From Klenkia taihuensis (GTDB taxonomy: Bacteria > Actinomycetota > Actinomycetes > Mycobacteriales > Geodermatophilaceae), in the NCBI RefSeq assembly GCF_900112525.1, contig NZ_FOMD01000001.1:992001-1056000 (forward strand): a stretch of 64,000 nt of DNA. The letters are read 5' to 3'. Each line of letters starts with the position of its first letter. Positions within the stretch are counted from its first letter, which is position 1. Under the pieces are notes generated by a model. The model did not search any database. It was given only the letters and a program-made list of their open reading frames with translations, and had not been told where the DNA came from. This document shows positions 20,847 through 33,645 of this stretch, piece by piece. Made by a program: the position numbers and the translations under genes.

Positions 20847-22381
20847 TGATCGAGGCACCGGACCTCTCGCTGTCCGCCCTCAGCCCGTTCCTGTTCGTCT
20901 TCGGGGCCGCGCTGGTCGGCGTGCTGGTCGAGTCCTTCGCCCCCCGGCACGTCCGCCAGCCCACCCAGGTCGCCCTGGCGCTGGTCGGCACCGTCGGCGG
21001 CTTCGCCTGCACCCTGCTGCTGGCCGGGCGCGGGGAGGTCACCGCCGCCGGCGCGCTCGCCGTGGACGGCGCGGGCCTGTTCCTGCAGGCCACGATCGCC
21101 GGGCTGGGCGCGCTGTCGGTCCTGCTGTTCGCCGAGCGGGCGCTGGACCCGGCCAGGTCGGCGTTCGTCGCCTCGGCCGCCGTCCCCGCGGGCAGCCCCC
21201 GGGACCGGGAGCTGCTCACCGACGAGCGGGTGCAGACCGAGGTCTACCCGCTGGCCACCTTCGCCGTCGGCGGCATGATGCTGTTCGTCGCGGCCAACGA
21301 CCTGCTGGTCATGTTCATCGCCCTCGAGGTGCTGAGCCTGCCGCTGTACCTGATCTGCGGGCTCTCCCGCCGGCGCCGGCTGCTGTCCCAGGAGGCGGCG
21401 GTCAAGTACTTCCTGCTCGGCGCCTTCGCCTCGGCCTTCTTCCTCTACGGCCTGGCCCTGGTCTACGGCGCCACCGGCACCGTGCGGCTGGCCGGCATCC
21501 GGGAGTCGGTCACCACCGACGGCACCGGCACCCTGCTGGTCCTGGGCCTCGGCCTGCTCGTGGTCGGGCTGATGTTCAAGGCCTCGGTCGCGCCGTTCCA
21601 CACCTGGACGCCGGACGTCTACCAGGGCGCCCCGACCCCGGTGACCGCGTTCATGGCCGCCTGCACCAAGGTCGCCGCGTTCGGCGCGGTCCTGCGGCTG
21701 CTGTACGTGGCCTTCGGGACGGCGGACTGGACCTGGCGGCCGCTGGTCTACGGCATCGCGATCGTGTCGATGGTGGTCGGCGCCGTCCTCGGCCTGACCC
21801 AGACCGACGTCAAGCGGATGCTGGCCTACTCCTCCATCGCGCACGCCGGGTTCCTGCTCACCGGCGTCATCGGCCTGGGCGCCGGCACCGGCTCGGGCCT
21901 GGCGGCGACGCTGTTCTACCTGCTGGCCTACGGGCTGACCACCCTCGGCGCCTTCGCGGTGGTCACCCTGGTCCGCGACGGCGACGGGGAGGCCACGCAG
22001 CTGTCGCAGTGGGCCGGGCTGGCCCGGCGCTCACCGCTCACCGCGGCGATCATGACCTTCCTGCTGCTCGCGCTGGCCGGCATCCCGCTCACCAGCGGCT
22101 TCACCGGCAAGTTCGCCGTCTTCCGGGCCGCCATCGAGGTCGGCGCCTGGCCGCTGGCCGTCGTCGCCCTGGTCACCAGCGCGGTCGCGGGGTTCTTCTA
22201 CCTGCGGCTGGTCGTGCTCATGTACTTCTCCGACCCGGCCGAGGACGGGCCCTCGGTCGGCGTCCCGGGCCTGCCCACGACCGTCGTGCTGGCCGTGACC
22301 GTGGCCGCCACGCTGGTGCTGGGCGTCGTCCCCGGGTCGGTGCTGGACCTCGCCGACGGCGCCGCCCGGCTGGTCGGGTAG
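20846..22381 (+). CDS. nuoN: NADH-quinone oxidoreductase subunit N
   Basis: This 511-residue antiporter-like subunit ends the nuo operon. Motifs are IALEVLSLPLYLICGL, FKASVAPFHTWTPDVYQGAPTPVTAFMAA and VKRMLAYSSIAHAGFLL. It adjoins the J/K side of the membrane arm. No terminator hairpin is obvious between its stop and the next gene 45 bases on, where a separate promoter is proposed, so some read-through into the prenyl synthase gene is possible. Confidence 0.96.
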   Translation: MIEAPDLSLSALSPFLFVFGAALVGVLVESFAPRHVRQPTQVALALVGTVGGFACTLLLAGRGEVTAAGALAVDGAGLFLQATIAGLGALSVLLFAERALDPARSAFVASAAVPAGSPRDRELLTDERVQTEVYPLATFAVGGMMLFVAANDLLVMFIALEVLSLPLYLICGLSRRRRLLSQEAAVKYFLLGAFASAFFLYGLALVYGATGTVRLAGIRESVTTDGTGTLLVLGLGLLVVGLMFKASVAPFHTWTPDVYQGAPTPVTAFMAACTKVAAFGAVLRLLYVAFGTADWTWRPLVYGIAIVSMVVGAVLGLTQTDVKRMLAYSSIAHAGFLLTGVIGLGAGTGSGLAATLFYLLAYGLTTLGAFAVVTLVRDGDGEATQLSQWAGLARRSPLTAAIMTFLLLALAGIPLTSGFTGKFAVFRAAIEVGAWPLAVVALVTSAVAGFFYLRLVVLMYFSDPAEDGPSVGVPGLPTTVVLAVTVAATLVLGVVPGSVLDLADGAARLVG

Positions 22382-22412
22382 GCCAGCCGTCGGCGCCCCG
22401 GCCTGCGGCGAC

Positions 22413-22418
22413 TAGATT
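22413..22418 (+). promoter_or_regulatory. Candidate leaderless -10 for the polyprenyl synthase gene
   Basis: TAGATT ends eight bases before the ATG at 22427, the distance expected if transcription starts at or next to the initiation codon. No Shine-Dalgarno sequence is present in the 45-base gap. The -35 region is not recognisable. Confidence 0.5.
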
Positions 22419-22426
22419 CAGCGACG

Positions 22427-23491
22427 ATGAGCGGAGCCAGCGCCCTCACCGCAACCGGTGACGGCAGCCAGACGCAGGCGTGGAACCGGCCGGGCAGGCC
22501 GGCGTCCACCGTGGGCTCGTGGCTGCCCGAGGGCCCGCTGGGTGACTCGCTGTCGGCGGGCCTGGCCCGGGTCGAGGACCTGCTGCACGCCTCGGCCGTC
22601 AGCGACTCCCCGTTCGTGGCCGAGGCGGCCTCGCACCTGATGACCGCCGGCGGCAAGCGCTTCCGGCCCGTGCTGGCCCTGCTGGCCGCGCAGCTGGGCG
22701 ACGCCGAGGCCGACGACGTGGTCGCCGCCGCCGTGGTCTGCGAGCTCACCCACCTGGCGACGCTGTACCACGACGACGTCATGGACGAGGCCGCCGTCCG
22801 GCGCGGTGCGCCCAGCGCCAACAGCCGCTGGTCCAACAGCATCGCCATCCTCACCGGCGACTTCCTCTTCGCCCGGGCCTCGGACCTGCTCGCCGACCTC
22901 GGCCCCGAGGCCGTGCGCATCCAGGCCCGCACCTTCGAGCGGCTGGTGACCGGCCAGATCCGGGAGACCGTCGGCCCCGCCGAGGGCGAGGACCCGATCG
23001 AGCACCACCTGTCGGTGCTGGCCGACAAGACCGGCTCGCTGGTCGCCACCTCGGCCCGCTTCGGCGCCACCTTCGCCGGCGTCGACCGCACCGTGGTCGA
23101 GGACCTCACCGCCTACGCCGAGGAGATCGGGGTCGCCTTCCAGCTCGCCGACGACCTCATCGACATCGTCAGCGACGGCGGGACGTCGGGGAAGTCGCCG
23201 GGCACCGACCTGCGCGAGGGCATCGCCACGCTGCCGGTGCTGCTGGTGCGCGCCGGCGACGACCCGGCCGAGGCCCGGCTGCGCGAGCTGGTCGCCGGCC
23301 CGATCACCGACGACGCCGAGCACGCCGAGGCGCTGGCGCTGCTGCGCGGGTCGGCGTCGCTGACCCGCGCCACCGAGGTGCTGCACTCCTACGCCGACCG
23401 CGCGCGGGCGCGGCTGGGCCGGGTGCCCGAGGGCGAGGTCCGCGAGGCGCTGTCGGCCCTGTGCGACTACGTGGTCACCCGCAGCGCGTAG
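22427..23491 (+). CDS. all-trans polyprenyl diphosphate synthase
   Basis: This 354-residue trans-prenyltransferase probably makes the menaquinone side chain. It shows GGKRFRP for substrate binding. The first aspartate-rich motif is DDVMD (about residues 116-120) and the second DDLID (about 242-246), each binding Mg-diphosphate. The residues before the first motif (THLATLYH) lack the bulky Tyr/Phe pair typical of short-chain synthases, consistent with a long product, but chain length is an inference. The syntenic M. tuberculosis gene is grcC1 (Rv0562), next to menJ. An N-terminal extension of about 35 residues is low in conservation. Confidence 0.93.
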   Translation: MSGASALTATGDGSQTQAWNRPGRPASTVGSWLPEGPLGDSLSAGLARVEDLLHASAVSDSPFVAEAASHLMTAGGKRFRPVLALLAAQLGDAEADDVVAAAVVCELTHLATLYHDDVMDEAAVRRGAPSANSRWSNSIAILTGDFLFARASDLLADLGPEAVRIQARTFERLVTGQIRETVGPAEGEDPIEHHLSVLADKTGSLVATSARFGATFAGVDRTVVEDLTAYAEEIGVAFQLADDLIDIVSDGGTSGKSPGTDLREGIATLPVLLVRAGDDPAEARLRELVAGPITDDAEHAEALALLRGSASLTRATEVLHSYADRARARLGRVPEGEVREALSALCDYVVTRSA

Positions 23492-23517
23492 TCGCGACAC
23501 CAGGGAGAGTGGACGGG

Positions 23518-24705
23518 GTGATCCGTCGCCCCGCCGCCCTGCTGACCGGACTCGTCCTGCTCGCCGGCTGCTCGTCCGGCACCTCGACCTCCGATGCCGA
23601 CGCCGCGGCCACGCAGGCACCGGCCGACGCCCCCGCGCTCGACGTCGAGGTGGTGCTCGACGGCCTGGACCACCCGTGGGACGTCGCGCAGGCCCCCGAC
23701 GGCACCCTGCTGCTCGACCAGCGCGGCGGCGGGTTCACCGCCGTCCTGCCCGACGGCACCGCGCAGGAGGTCACCGCCGACCTCGACGACCTCTGGGCCG
23801 AGGGCGAGACCGGTCTGATGGGCCTGGTCCTGGACCCCGGCTTCGCCGAGGACCGGCGCTTCTACACCTGCATGGGCGTCGCCGACGCCGGCGCGGACGG
23901 CGGCCCGGGCATCGAGGTCACCGCCTGGACCGTCGACGAGGACTGGACGTCGGCCACCCGCGTCGCCGACCCGCTGGTCGGGGGCATCCCGGTGAACGCC
24001 GACTCCGGCCGGCACGGCGGCTGCCGGCTGCGCTTCGACGGCGACGGCCAGCTGCTGGTCGGCACCGGGGACAACGCGGTCGGCACCAACCCGCAGGACC
24101 TGTCCACGCTGGCCGGCAAGCTGCTGCGGGTCGACCCGGTCACCGGGCAGCCGTCGGCGGACAACCCGTTCCTCGAGCTCACCGACCCCACCTCCCACGC
24201 GGTCGTGGGCTACGGCCACCGCAACGTGCAGGGCATCGCCGTGCAGCCGGGCACGGGGGCGGTCTACACCGCCGAGCAGGGCAGCCAGGTCGACGACGAG
24301 GTCAACCTCGCCACCGACGGCGGCAACTACGGCTGGGACCCGGTCGGGGAGGGCGAGTACGACGAGAGCGTGCCCATGACCGACCCGGAGATCCCCGGCG
24401 CGATCGAGGCCGTGTGGTCCTCCGGCGACCCGACCATCGCCGTCTCGGGCATCACCTTCCTCGACGGCGAGCAGTGGGGCGCCTACGACGGGTTGCTGCT
24501 GCTGGGCGTGCAGAAGGACACCGGCGTCCTCGCGCTGCGGCTGGCCGACGACGGCTCGCTCGTCGAGCAGTTCCGCATCCCCGAGCTCGAGGGCACCTAC
24601 GGCCGGGTGCGCAGCCCGCAGCTGGGCGGGGACGGCGCGCTGTACCTGACCACCGACAACGGCGACGGCACCGACCAGCTGCTGCGCGTCACGCCCGCGA
24701 GCTGA
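23518..24705 (+). CDS. PQQ-dependent sugar dehydrogenase-type lipoprotein
   Basis: This 395-residue secreted protein of the soluble glucose/sorbosone dehydrogenase beta-propeller family probably oxidises sugars outside the membrane. GTG 23518 gives a clean lipoprotein signal: Arg-Arg, a hydrophobic stretch, and the lipobox LLAGC with Cys at residue 18. A GGGAGAG ribosome site lies upstream. Blade-like signatures are DHPWDVAQAPDGTLLL, TGLMGLVLDPGF, RHGGCRLRFDGDGQLLVGTGDN and GYGHRNVQGIAVQPGTGAVYTAEQG. PQQ dependence is family knowledge and no PQQ genes are visible here. Its 3' end overlaps the convergent gene by 17 bases. Confidence 0.85.
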   Translation: MIRRPAALLTGLVLLAGCSSGTSTSDADAAATQAPADAPALDVEVVLDGLDHPWDVAQAPDGTLLLDQRGGGFTAVLPDGTAQEVTADLDDLWAEGETGLMGLVLDPGFAEDRRFYTCMGVADAGADGGPGIEVTAWTVDEDWTSATRVADPLVGGIPVNADSGRHGGCRLRFDGDGQLLVGTGDNAVGTNPQDLSTLAGKLLRVDPVTGQPSADNPFLELTDPTSHAVVGYGHRNVQGIAVQPGTGAVYTAEQGSQVDDEVNLATDGGNYGWDPVGEGEYDESVPMTDPEIPGAIEAVWSSGDPTIAVSGITFLDGEQWGAYDGLLLLGVQKDTGVLALRLADDGSLVEQFRIPELEGTYGRVRSPQLGGDGALYLTTDNGDGTDQLLRVTPAS

Positions 24706-25366
24706 CCCGCTCCGGCACGGGGGTGCCGGCGGGCAGCAGCGGGCAGGGCTCGGGCTCCCCCCAGACCGTGCGCAGCGGCAGGACGCCGGCCCAGTCGGCG
24801 GCGGGCCCGGCCCCCTGGTCGACGAGGTCGCGCTCGTCCTCACCGGGCGGGCCGGTGCGGATCTTCACGCTGGCCTCGGTCAGGTCCAGCGCGAGCACCG
24901 CGGTCGCGGCCAGCTCCTTGCGGTCCGGGCGCCGGCTGTGGTCCCACGACCCGGGTGCCAGGTGCTCGGTGAGCACGGCCAGCCCGTGCAGCCGCTCCTC
25001 GGGGTCGGTCACCAGCCGGGCGGTGCCCTGCACGACCGCCGACCGGTGGTTCATCGAGTGGTGGAAGGCCGACCGCGCGTAGACGATGCCGTCGACCAGG
25101 GTGACGGTGAAGCAGACCGGCACGCCCCCGGCCGCCGCCCGCAGGGACGCCGCGCCGCTGGAGCCGTGCAGGTAGAGGGTCTCGCCGTCCCGGCCGTAGC
25201 CGGTCGGCAGCACCACCGGCCCGCTGGGCATGGCCAGGCCGAGGTGGCCGACCAGCCCGGCGTCGAGGACGGCGTGCAGGTCGGCGCGATCGGTGCGGGC
25301 GCGGACGGCGTTGCGGCGCACGGTCGAGCGGGGCGTGGGGGACAGCGGGGTGCTCACGCCGTCCAT
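24689..25366 (-). CDS. pyridoxamine 5'-phosphate oxidase-like flavin-binding protein
   Basis: This 225-residue split-barrel flavoprotein resembles the PNPOx-like/nitroimidazole-reductase-related group. Its signature segments are GLVGHLGLAMPSGPVVLPTGYGRDGETLYLHG and AFHHSMNHRSAVVQGTARLVTD. It probably binds FMN or F420; the substrate is unknown. It is divergent from a MocR regulator, a common pairing in which the regulator controls B6-related or flavoprotein genes. ATG 25366 lacks a Shine-Dalgarno sequence, and an in-frame start about six codons upstream is possible. True PdxH is less likely because the start of the protein does not match it. Confidence 0.75.
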   Translation of the reverse strand: MDGVSTPLSPTPRSTVRRNAVRARTDRADLHAVLDAGLVGHLGLAMPSGPVVLPTGYGRDGETLYLHGSSGAASLRAAAGGVPVCFTVTLVDGIVYARSAFHHSMNHRSAVVQGTARLVTDPEERLHGLAVLTEHLAPGSWDHSRRPDRKELAATAVLALDLTEASVKIRTGPPGEDERDLVDQGAGPAADWAGVLPLRTVWGEPEPCPLLPAGTPVPERVSSRA

Positions 25367-25426
25367 CGTGGTGGCGGCCGTGGCATCCTCCGAGAGCCAA
25401 TCCGCACCTGTTCCAGGAGGCCACCG

Positions 25427-26776
25427 GTGACCGAGCCGCCCCCCGTCGTGCTCGACCGGGGCTCGGGGGTGCCGCTGGCCGTGCAGCTGGCCGACGGGCT
25501 GCGCGGGGCCCGGTGGCTGCGCCCGGGCGACCGGCTGCCCTCGACCCGGGAGCTGGCCCGGGCGCTCGGCGTCAGCCGCACGGTCACCGCGGCGGCCTAC
25601 GACCAGCTGCTCGCCGAGGGCTGGGTGGCCGGCCGCCGCGGGGTGGGCACCTTCGTGGTCGGCGCCGCCGTCCCCGCGGCCCCGGCGACCGGGCGTCCCC
25701 CCGCGGAGGCCGGCCCCGGGGTGGACCTGCGGCCGGGCGCGCCGTGCACCGAGGTGCTGGACCCGGCCGCCTGGCGCCGGGCCTGGCGGGCGGCCGGCGA
25801 CCGGCCCCCGGACGCCGGCTACGACGCGGCCGGGGACCCGGTGCTCCGCGCCGCGGTGGTCGACCACCTGCTCCGCCACCGCGGCCTGCCCGCCGACCCC
25901 GGCGACGTGCTCGCCGCCGCGGGCACGTCGGCCGCGGTCGTCGAGCTGGCCGGCCTGCTGGGTCCCGGCGCCCGGGTCGGGGTGGAGGACCCCGGCTACC
26001 GCCGCGCGGTCGGCGCGCTGCGCGCGGCCGGCGTCGAGGTGGTCCCGCTGCCGGTCGACGACGACGGCCTGGTGGTCGACGCCGTCCCCGCCGGGCTGGA
26101 CGCGGTCTACTGCACCCCGGCGCACCAGTTCCCCCTCGGCGGCCGGCTGCCCGCCGCCCGCCGCACCGCGCTGGTCGAGCGGGCCCGGGCGGAGGGCTTC
26201 ACGGTCTGGGAGGACGACTACGACGGCGAGCTGCGCTACGACGTCGCCCCGCTGCCGCTGCTGGCCGCGCTCGCCCCCGACGTGGTCGTCCACCTCGGGA
26301 CGGCGTCCAAGGTGCTCACCCCCACCCTCGGGCTCGGCTGGCTGGTGGCCCCGTCCGACCTGCGCGACCGGCTGCTCGAGCGGCGCACCGCCACCGGGCA
26401 GCGGCCCGGCCGGTCCGGGCAGCGGGTGTTCGCCGCGCTGGCCGCCTCGGGCGACCTGGCCCGGCACCTGCGCCGGCTGCGCCGCGAGCTGGCCGCCCGC
26501 CGCGAGCTGGTCCGCGCCGCGGTGGCCGCCGCCGGGCACACCTGCGTCGGGGACGCCGCCGGTGCGCACCTGGTGGTCCCGCTGTCCGACCGCGGCACGG
26601 AGTCCTCGGCGGCGACGGCCCTGGCGGCCCGCGGCGTCGCGGTGGGCACGCTGGCCGAGCAGTCGCTCGCCGACCCGCGGGCCGGGCTGGTGGTCGGCTG
26701 GGCCGCCCCCGCCCGGTCCGACCTCGCCCCGGCGCTGGCCGCCCTGACCGGGGTGCTGGCCGGCCTCAGGCGGTGA
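25427..26776 (+). CDS. MocR/PdxR-family transcriptional regulator
   Basis: This 449-residue fusion has an N-terminal GntR-type winged helix (about residues 15-78, RLPSTRELARALGVSRTVTAAAYDQLLAEGWV) and a class-I aminotransferase domain. The PLP lysine is K295 in HLGTASKVLTPTLG, with the upstream cofactor-contacting EDDYDGELRYD. Such proteins sense PLP or amino compounds. An AGGAGG site sits six bases before GTG 25427. The divergent PNPOx-like gene is its probable target. The 3' end overlaps the convergent P450 gene by 11 bases. Confidence 0.9.
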   Translation: MTEPPPVVLDRGSGVPLAVQLADGLRGARWLRPGDRLPSTRELARALGVSRTVTAAAYDQLLAEGWVAGRRGVGTFVVGAAVPAAPATGRPPAEAGPGVDLRPGAPCTEVLDPAAWRRAWRAAGDRPPDAGYDAAGDPVLRAAVVDHLLRHRGLPADPGDVLAAAGTSAAVVELAGLLGPGARVGVEDPGYRRAVGALRAAGVEVVPLPVDDDGLVVDAVPAGLDAVYCTPAHQFPLGGRLPAARRTALVERARAEGFTVWEDDYDGELRYDVAPLPLLAALAPDVVVHLGTASKVLTPTLGLGWLVAPSDLRDRLLERRTATGQRPGRSGQRVFAALAASGDLARHLRRLRRELAARRELVRAAVAAAGHTCVGDAAGAHLVVPLSDRGTESSAATALAARGVAVGTLAEQSLADPRAGLVVGWAAPARSDLAPALAALTGVLAGLRR

Positions 26777-28097
26777 CGGGCAGGTGCAGCGGGCCGCGCA
26801 GCACGGTGGCCACCCGCGGCACCGGGTCCCCGGCCGGCCGCAGCCGCGGTGCGCGCTCGGCCAGCAGCCGCAGGGCCACCTCGCCCTCCAGCCGGGCCAG
26901 CGGCGCGCCCAGGCAGTAGTGGGCCCCGCCGGAGAAGGCCAGGTGCGGTGCGGCCTGCTCGCGGTGCAGGTCGAAGCGGTCGGGGTCGGGGTGCACCTCG
27001 GGGTCGCGGTTGGCGCTGGCCAGGAGCACCAGCACGCCGCTGTCCCGGCGCAGCCGCAGGTCGCCGATCTCGACGTCCTCGTGCGCGAACCGGGCGGTCA
27101 GCTGCACCGGCGGGTCGTAGCGCAGCGTCTCCTCGACGGCCGCCGCCGCCAGCGACGGGTCGGCGGCCAGCGCCGCCCACTGCCCGGGCGTGCGGTGCAT
27201 GGCCTGCACCGCGTTGCCGATCAGGTTGGTGGTGGTCTCGAAGCCGGCCACCAGCAGCAGCTGGGCCAGCGCCAGCACCTCGTCGGGGGTGGCCGTGCCG
27301 CCGTCGACGGCGCCGGCCAGGGTGGAGACGACGTCCTCCCCGGGGTGCGCCCGGCGCTGCTCCAGCAGCTGCCCGAACAGGGCACGCAGGTCGTCGGTGG
27401 CCCGGGTCAGCTCCCGCACGTGCGACGGCGAGCGGACGCCCTCCAGGGACGAGCCCAGGGCCAGGCCCCACCGGGCGAAGCGGGCGCTGTCCACGTCGGG
27501 CACGTCCAGCAGCGCCGAGATCACCCTGATCGGCAGCGGCGAGGCCAGCTCGGTGACCAGGTCGAACGGGCCGCCGCGGGCCAGGGCGGCGTCCAGCAGC
27601 TCCCCGGTCACCTGCTCGGCGACCTCCCGGTAGTGCGCCAGGCGCCGCGGCGCGAAGGCCGGCTGGGCGAGCCGGCGCAGCCGGGTGTGGTCGGGCGGGT
27701 CGATGGTCAGCAGCGACAGGTCCACCGGCTCCATCAGCGACGGGCCGTCGCCCTCGCCGAGGCGGCTGCGCCCGTCGGAGAGCCGCACCCCCAGCCGCCG
27801 GTCGCGCAGCACGGCCTCCACCGAGGAGTGGGTGGCGACCGCGGCCAGCCCGGTGCGGCTGCGCACCGCGCCGCCGGCGCGCTGGGCCGCCCGGAGCTCG
27901 GCGTAGACCGGGTAGGGGTCCAGCCGCCACGGCCGGTGCAGCAGCCGGGCCACCCGGTCACCTCGCCGCGCGAGGACGTAGCCGCCGGCGCGCATGGCGC
28001 CGATCCGCGCACCGAGGACGACGTCCTCGACCAGCCGGCCGGTCGCCGTCCGCGGGGGAGCGGCGGGCGCGACGACGGTGTCGTGCCCGGCGCTCAC
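26766..28097 (-). CDS. cytochrome P450
   Basis: This 443-residue bacterial class I P450 shows the I-helix AGFETT, the K-helix E-x-x-R in EETLRYDPP, and the haem loop FSGGAHYCLGAPLARLE with Cys395 as axial ligand. The acid-alcohol pair of the I helix (ET) is intact, so monooxygenase chemistry is plausible. An N-terminal extension of about 45 residues precedes the usual start. No ferredoxin or reductase gene is adjacent. Substrate is unknown. It lies 40 bases downstream of korB on the same strand and might be co-transcribed with it. Confidence 0.92.
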   Translation of the reverse strand: MSAGHDTVVAPAAPPRTATGRLVEDVVLGARIGAMRAGGYVLARRGDRVARLLHRPWRLDPYPVYAELRAAQRAGGAVRSRTGLAAVATHSSVEAVLRDRRLGVRLSDGRSRLGEGDGPSLMEPVDLSLLTIDPPDHTRLRRLAQPAFAPRRLAHYREVAEQVTGELLDAALARGGPFDLVTELASPLPIRVISALLDVPDVDSARFARWGLALGSSLEGVRSPSHVRELTRATDDLRALFGQLLEQRRAHPGEDVVSTLAGAVDGGTATPDEVLALAQLLLVAGFETTTNLIGNAVQAMHRTPGQWAALAADPSLAAAAVEETLRYDPPVQLTARFAHEDVEIGDLRLRRDSGVLVLLASANRDPEVHPDPDRFDLHREQAAPHLAFSGGAHYCLGAPLARLEGEVALRLLAERAPRLRPAGDPVPRVATVLRGPLHLPVTA

Positions 28098-28137
28098 CGG
28101 TGCCTGTACCCGGCGGGGAGATAGGTGTGTCTGCGAG

Positions 28138-31187
<3,050 letters not shown>

Positions 31188-31286
31188 CAGGGAAGTACCT
31201 CCACCGGCCGAGATTACGTTCCCGTGACGGTCGGCCGGGCCGTCAGGAGCCCGAGGTGATCGAGCACACGCCGCCGCCCGGGCGGG

Positions 31287-32105
31287 TCAGCCCAGCAGCG
31301 CGCCGAACTCCCGCAGGGTGCGGGCCGCCACTTCGCGCAGCTTGACGTTGGTCTCCTGGCTGACGGTGCGCAGGATCCCGAAGGCGTCGTCGGGGGAGAC
31401 CTGCCGGACGACGGCGATCGCACCCTTCGCCTGCTCGATGACCGCGCGCGAGGCGATCGCCTCCTCGAGCTGGGAGATCAGCGTGGCCGACCGGTGCTGG
31501 CGCAGCTGCCCGGCGACCAGACCGCTGGCGATGCGGCTGATCAGCGTGGCCAGGGCCTCGTCGTGGTCGGAGAACCCGTCCATCGACCGGCTGTAGAGGT
31601 TGAGCGCACCGAACCGGGTCCCGTCGACCACGAGCGGGCAGGCGAGGAAGGCCAGCACACCGTCCGCGGTCGCCGCGCGGGTGAAGTCCGGCCACAGCTC
31701 GGCGGCCTCGGACACCGTCACCCGCACGCAGGACCCGGTGCGGACGGCGTGCAGGCACGGTCCGTCGTCGACGTCGTACTGGTCCCGGTCGACGGCCAGG
31801 GTGCGCTCGTCGGTCCAGGCCGAGGTGAACGGCGTGCCCTCCTGGACGACGGTCACCCCCGCGGAGTCGCAGTCGTCGATGGTGGCCGTGGCGGTGCGCG
31901 CCACCAGCTGCAGCAGCTCCGTGACGTCGCGTCCGTGCGCGTCCGGGCCGGTCAGCGCGTCCACCACGAGACCGACCGCCGCCGGCTGCGCCGTGGCCAC
32001 CCGGGTCACCAGGTCCAGGCTGCCCAGCCCGGTGGCGCGGTTCAGGTCGTCGGCACCGGGGGCGGCGACGCGCTCGTGCTCACCGGTGTCCGTGTCGGCG
32101 CTCAT
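31287..32105 (-). CDS. GAF and ANTAR domain protein (putative RNA-binding antiterminator)
   Basis: This 272-residue protein has a GAF sensory domain (about residues 55-205, with [12 protein letters not shown] and FGALNLYS) and a C-terminal ANTAR domain (about 215-270, [21 protein letters not shown]...[21 protein letters not shown]). ANTAR domains bind paired hairpins in nascent RNA to prevent termination. The ligand of the GAF domain is unknown, and no histidine kinase is adjacent. It is upstream of korAB on the same strand but separated by about 100 bases. Its RNA target cannot be named from this window. Confidence 0.9.
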   Translation of the reverse strand: MSADTDTGEHERVAAPGADDLNRATGLGSLDLVTRVATAQPAAVGLVVDALTGPDAHGRDVTELLQLVARTATATIDDCDSAGVTVVQEGTPFTSAWTDERTLAVDRDQYDVDDGPCLHAVRTGSCVRVTVSEAAELWPDFTRAATADGVLAFLACPLVVDGTRFGALNLYSRSMDGFSDHDEALATLISRIASGLVAGQLRQHRSATLISQLEEAIASRAVIEQAKGAIAVVRQVSPDDAFGILRTVSQETNVKLREVAARTLREFGALLG

Positions 32106-32209
32106 GGGACCGGGGATTGCTCACCGGCAGCCCCGGCAAACCTCCGCCGGGCCGGTCGCCCCGCCGGGGGCCTGGGGAACGGCGCCCCGGCCCACCGCGT
32201 TGTCCGGGC

Positions 32210-33082
32210 GTGCACCGCTGGAACAACGGTCTCCGGACCGCCCTGCTGCTCGGCCTGATGGCCGGGATCATCCTGGCGATCGGTGCGCTGCTGGGCGGAC
32301 GGGGCGGCCTGGCCGTCGCGCTGGTGGTCGCCCTGGGCATCAACGGCTACGCGTACTTCAACAGCGACAAGCTGGCCCTGCGGTCGATGCGGGCCTTCCC
32401 GGTCACCGAGACCCAGGCGCCGCAGCTGTACGCGATCGTCCGCGAGTTGGCCACCGGGGCCCGCCAGCCCATGCCGCGGCTCTACGTCAGCCCCACCGAC
32501 CAGCCCAACGCCTTCGCCACCGGCCGCAACCCGCGCAACGCGGCGGTGTGCTGCACCCAGGGCATCCTCGAGCTGCTGGACCGCCGCGAGCTGCGCGGCG
32601 TGCTGGCCCACGAGCTCTCGCACGTCCACAACCGCGACATCCTGATCAGCTCGGTGGCGGGGGCGATGGCCACCGCGATCACCTTCGCCGCGCAGATGAC
32701 CATGTTCACCAGCCTGTTCGGCGGCCGGGACGAGCGCAGCGGCGGCAACGCCCTGGGCGGCCTGCTGCTGGTGCTGCTCGGCCCGCTGGCCGCCGGCCTG
32801 GTGCAGATGGCGGTCAGCCGCAGCCGGGAGTACCAGGCCGACGCGTCGGGCGCCCAGCTGTCGGCCGACCCGCTGGCGCTGGCCTCGGCGCTGCGCAAGC
32901 TGGACCGGGGGGTGGCCGCCCGGCCGCTGCCCCAGGACCAGCGGCTGGTCAGCCAGAGCCACCTGATGATCGCCAACCCCTTCCGGGGGGCGGGCGCGGC
33001 GTCGATGTTCGCCACCCACCCCCCGATGGCCGAGCGGATCGCTCGGCTGGAGCAGCTGGCCCGGGAGACCGGTCAGCGGTAG
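32210..33082 (+). CDS. htpX: HtpX-family membrane zinc metalloprotease
   Basis: This 290-residue M48-family protease degrades damaged membrane proteins. GTG 32210 gives the standard N-terminus [15 protein letters not shown], so the longer open frame upstream is not used. Two hydrophobic segments lie in residues 10-50. The zinc motif HELSH is at about 134-138, the third ligand is in [11 protein letters not shown], and there are two central membrane stretches. It occupies the same place, next to yajQ, as Rv0563 in M. tuberculosis. The 3' end overlaps yajQ by ten bases tail to tail. Confidence 0.95.
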   Translation: MHRWNNGLRTALLLGLMAGIILAIGALLGGRGGLAVALVVALGINGYAYFNSDKLALRSMRAFPVTETQAPQLYAIVRELATGARQPMPRLYVSPTDQPNAFATGRNPRNAAVCCTQGILELLDRRELRGVLAHELSHVHNRDILISSVAGAMATAITFAAQMTMFTSLFGGRDERSGGNALGGLLLVLLGPLAAGLVQMAVSRSREYQADASGAQLSADPLALASALRKLDRGVAARPLPQDQRLVSQSHLMIANPFRGAGAASMFATHPPMAERIARLEQLARETGQR

Positions 33083-33564
33083 TTGTCGAACTGCAGGGCG
33101 ATCTCGAAGTCCTTGCTCTTCAGCAGCTGCTGGACCGCCTGCAGGTCGTCCCGCTTCTTCCCGCTGACCCGCAGCTGGTCGCCCTGGATCTGCGCCTGGA
33201 CGCCCTTGGGGCCCTCGTCGCGGATGGTCTTGGCGATCTGCTTGGCCTTGTCCGAGGCGATGCCCTGCTGGATGGTCGCGGAGATCTTGTAGGTCTTGCC
33301 CGAGGCCTGCGGCTCGCCGGCGTCGACGGCCTTCATCGAGATGCCCCGCTTGACCAGCTTCTCCTTGAACACCTCCAGGGCGGCGGCGACCCGCTCCTCG
33401 GTGTCGGCGGTGAGGGTGACCCCCTCCTCGCCGGCCCAGGCGATGCTCGCGTTGGTGCCCCGGAAGTCGAACCGCTGGGACAGCTCCTTGCCGGCCTGGT
33501 TCAGCGCGTTGTCGACCTCCTGGCGGTCGACCTTGCTCACGACGTCGAAGGACGCATCTGCCAT
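33073..33564 (-). CDS. yajQ: YajQ-family nucleotide-binding protein
   Basis: This 163-residue DUF520 protein has two ferredoxin-like halves. Typical blocks are [21 protein letters not shown] near the start and [28 protein letters not shown] near the end. Family members bind nucleotides, and some bind cyclic di-GMP and act as effectors. The presence of a GGDEF-EAL gene 3.6 kb away is suggestive but not evidence of a link. ATG 33564 matches the family N-terminus, with a purine-rich ribosome site upstream. Confidence 0.95.
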   Translation of the reverse strand: MADASFDVVSKVDRQEVDNALNQAGKELSQRFDFRGTNASIAWAGEEGVTLTADTEERVAAALEVFKEKLVKRGISMKAVDAGEPQASGKTYKISATIQQGIASDKAKQIAKTIRDEGPKGVQAQIQGDQLRVSGKKRDDLQAVQQLLKSKDFEIALQFDNYR

Positions 33565-33645
33565 GGGGGTTCCTTCCCTCCTCGGCGAGCCACCTGGTGG
33601 GGCGGCTCCGCCGGTCTTGTACGCTCGTCGGGCACCACAGCACAC

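Noticed and set aside
32117-32209. N-terminal extension of htpX
   Set aside because: The added residues are Pro/Arg/Gly-rich and unlike the family; GTG 32210 gives the conserved start.
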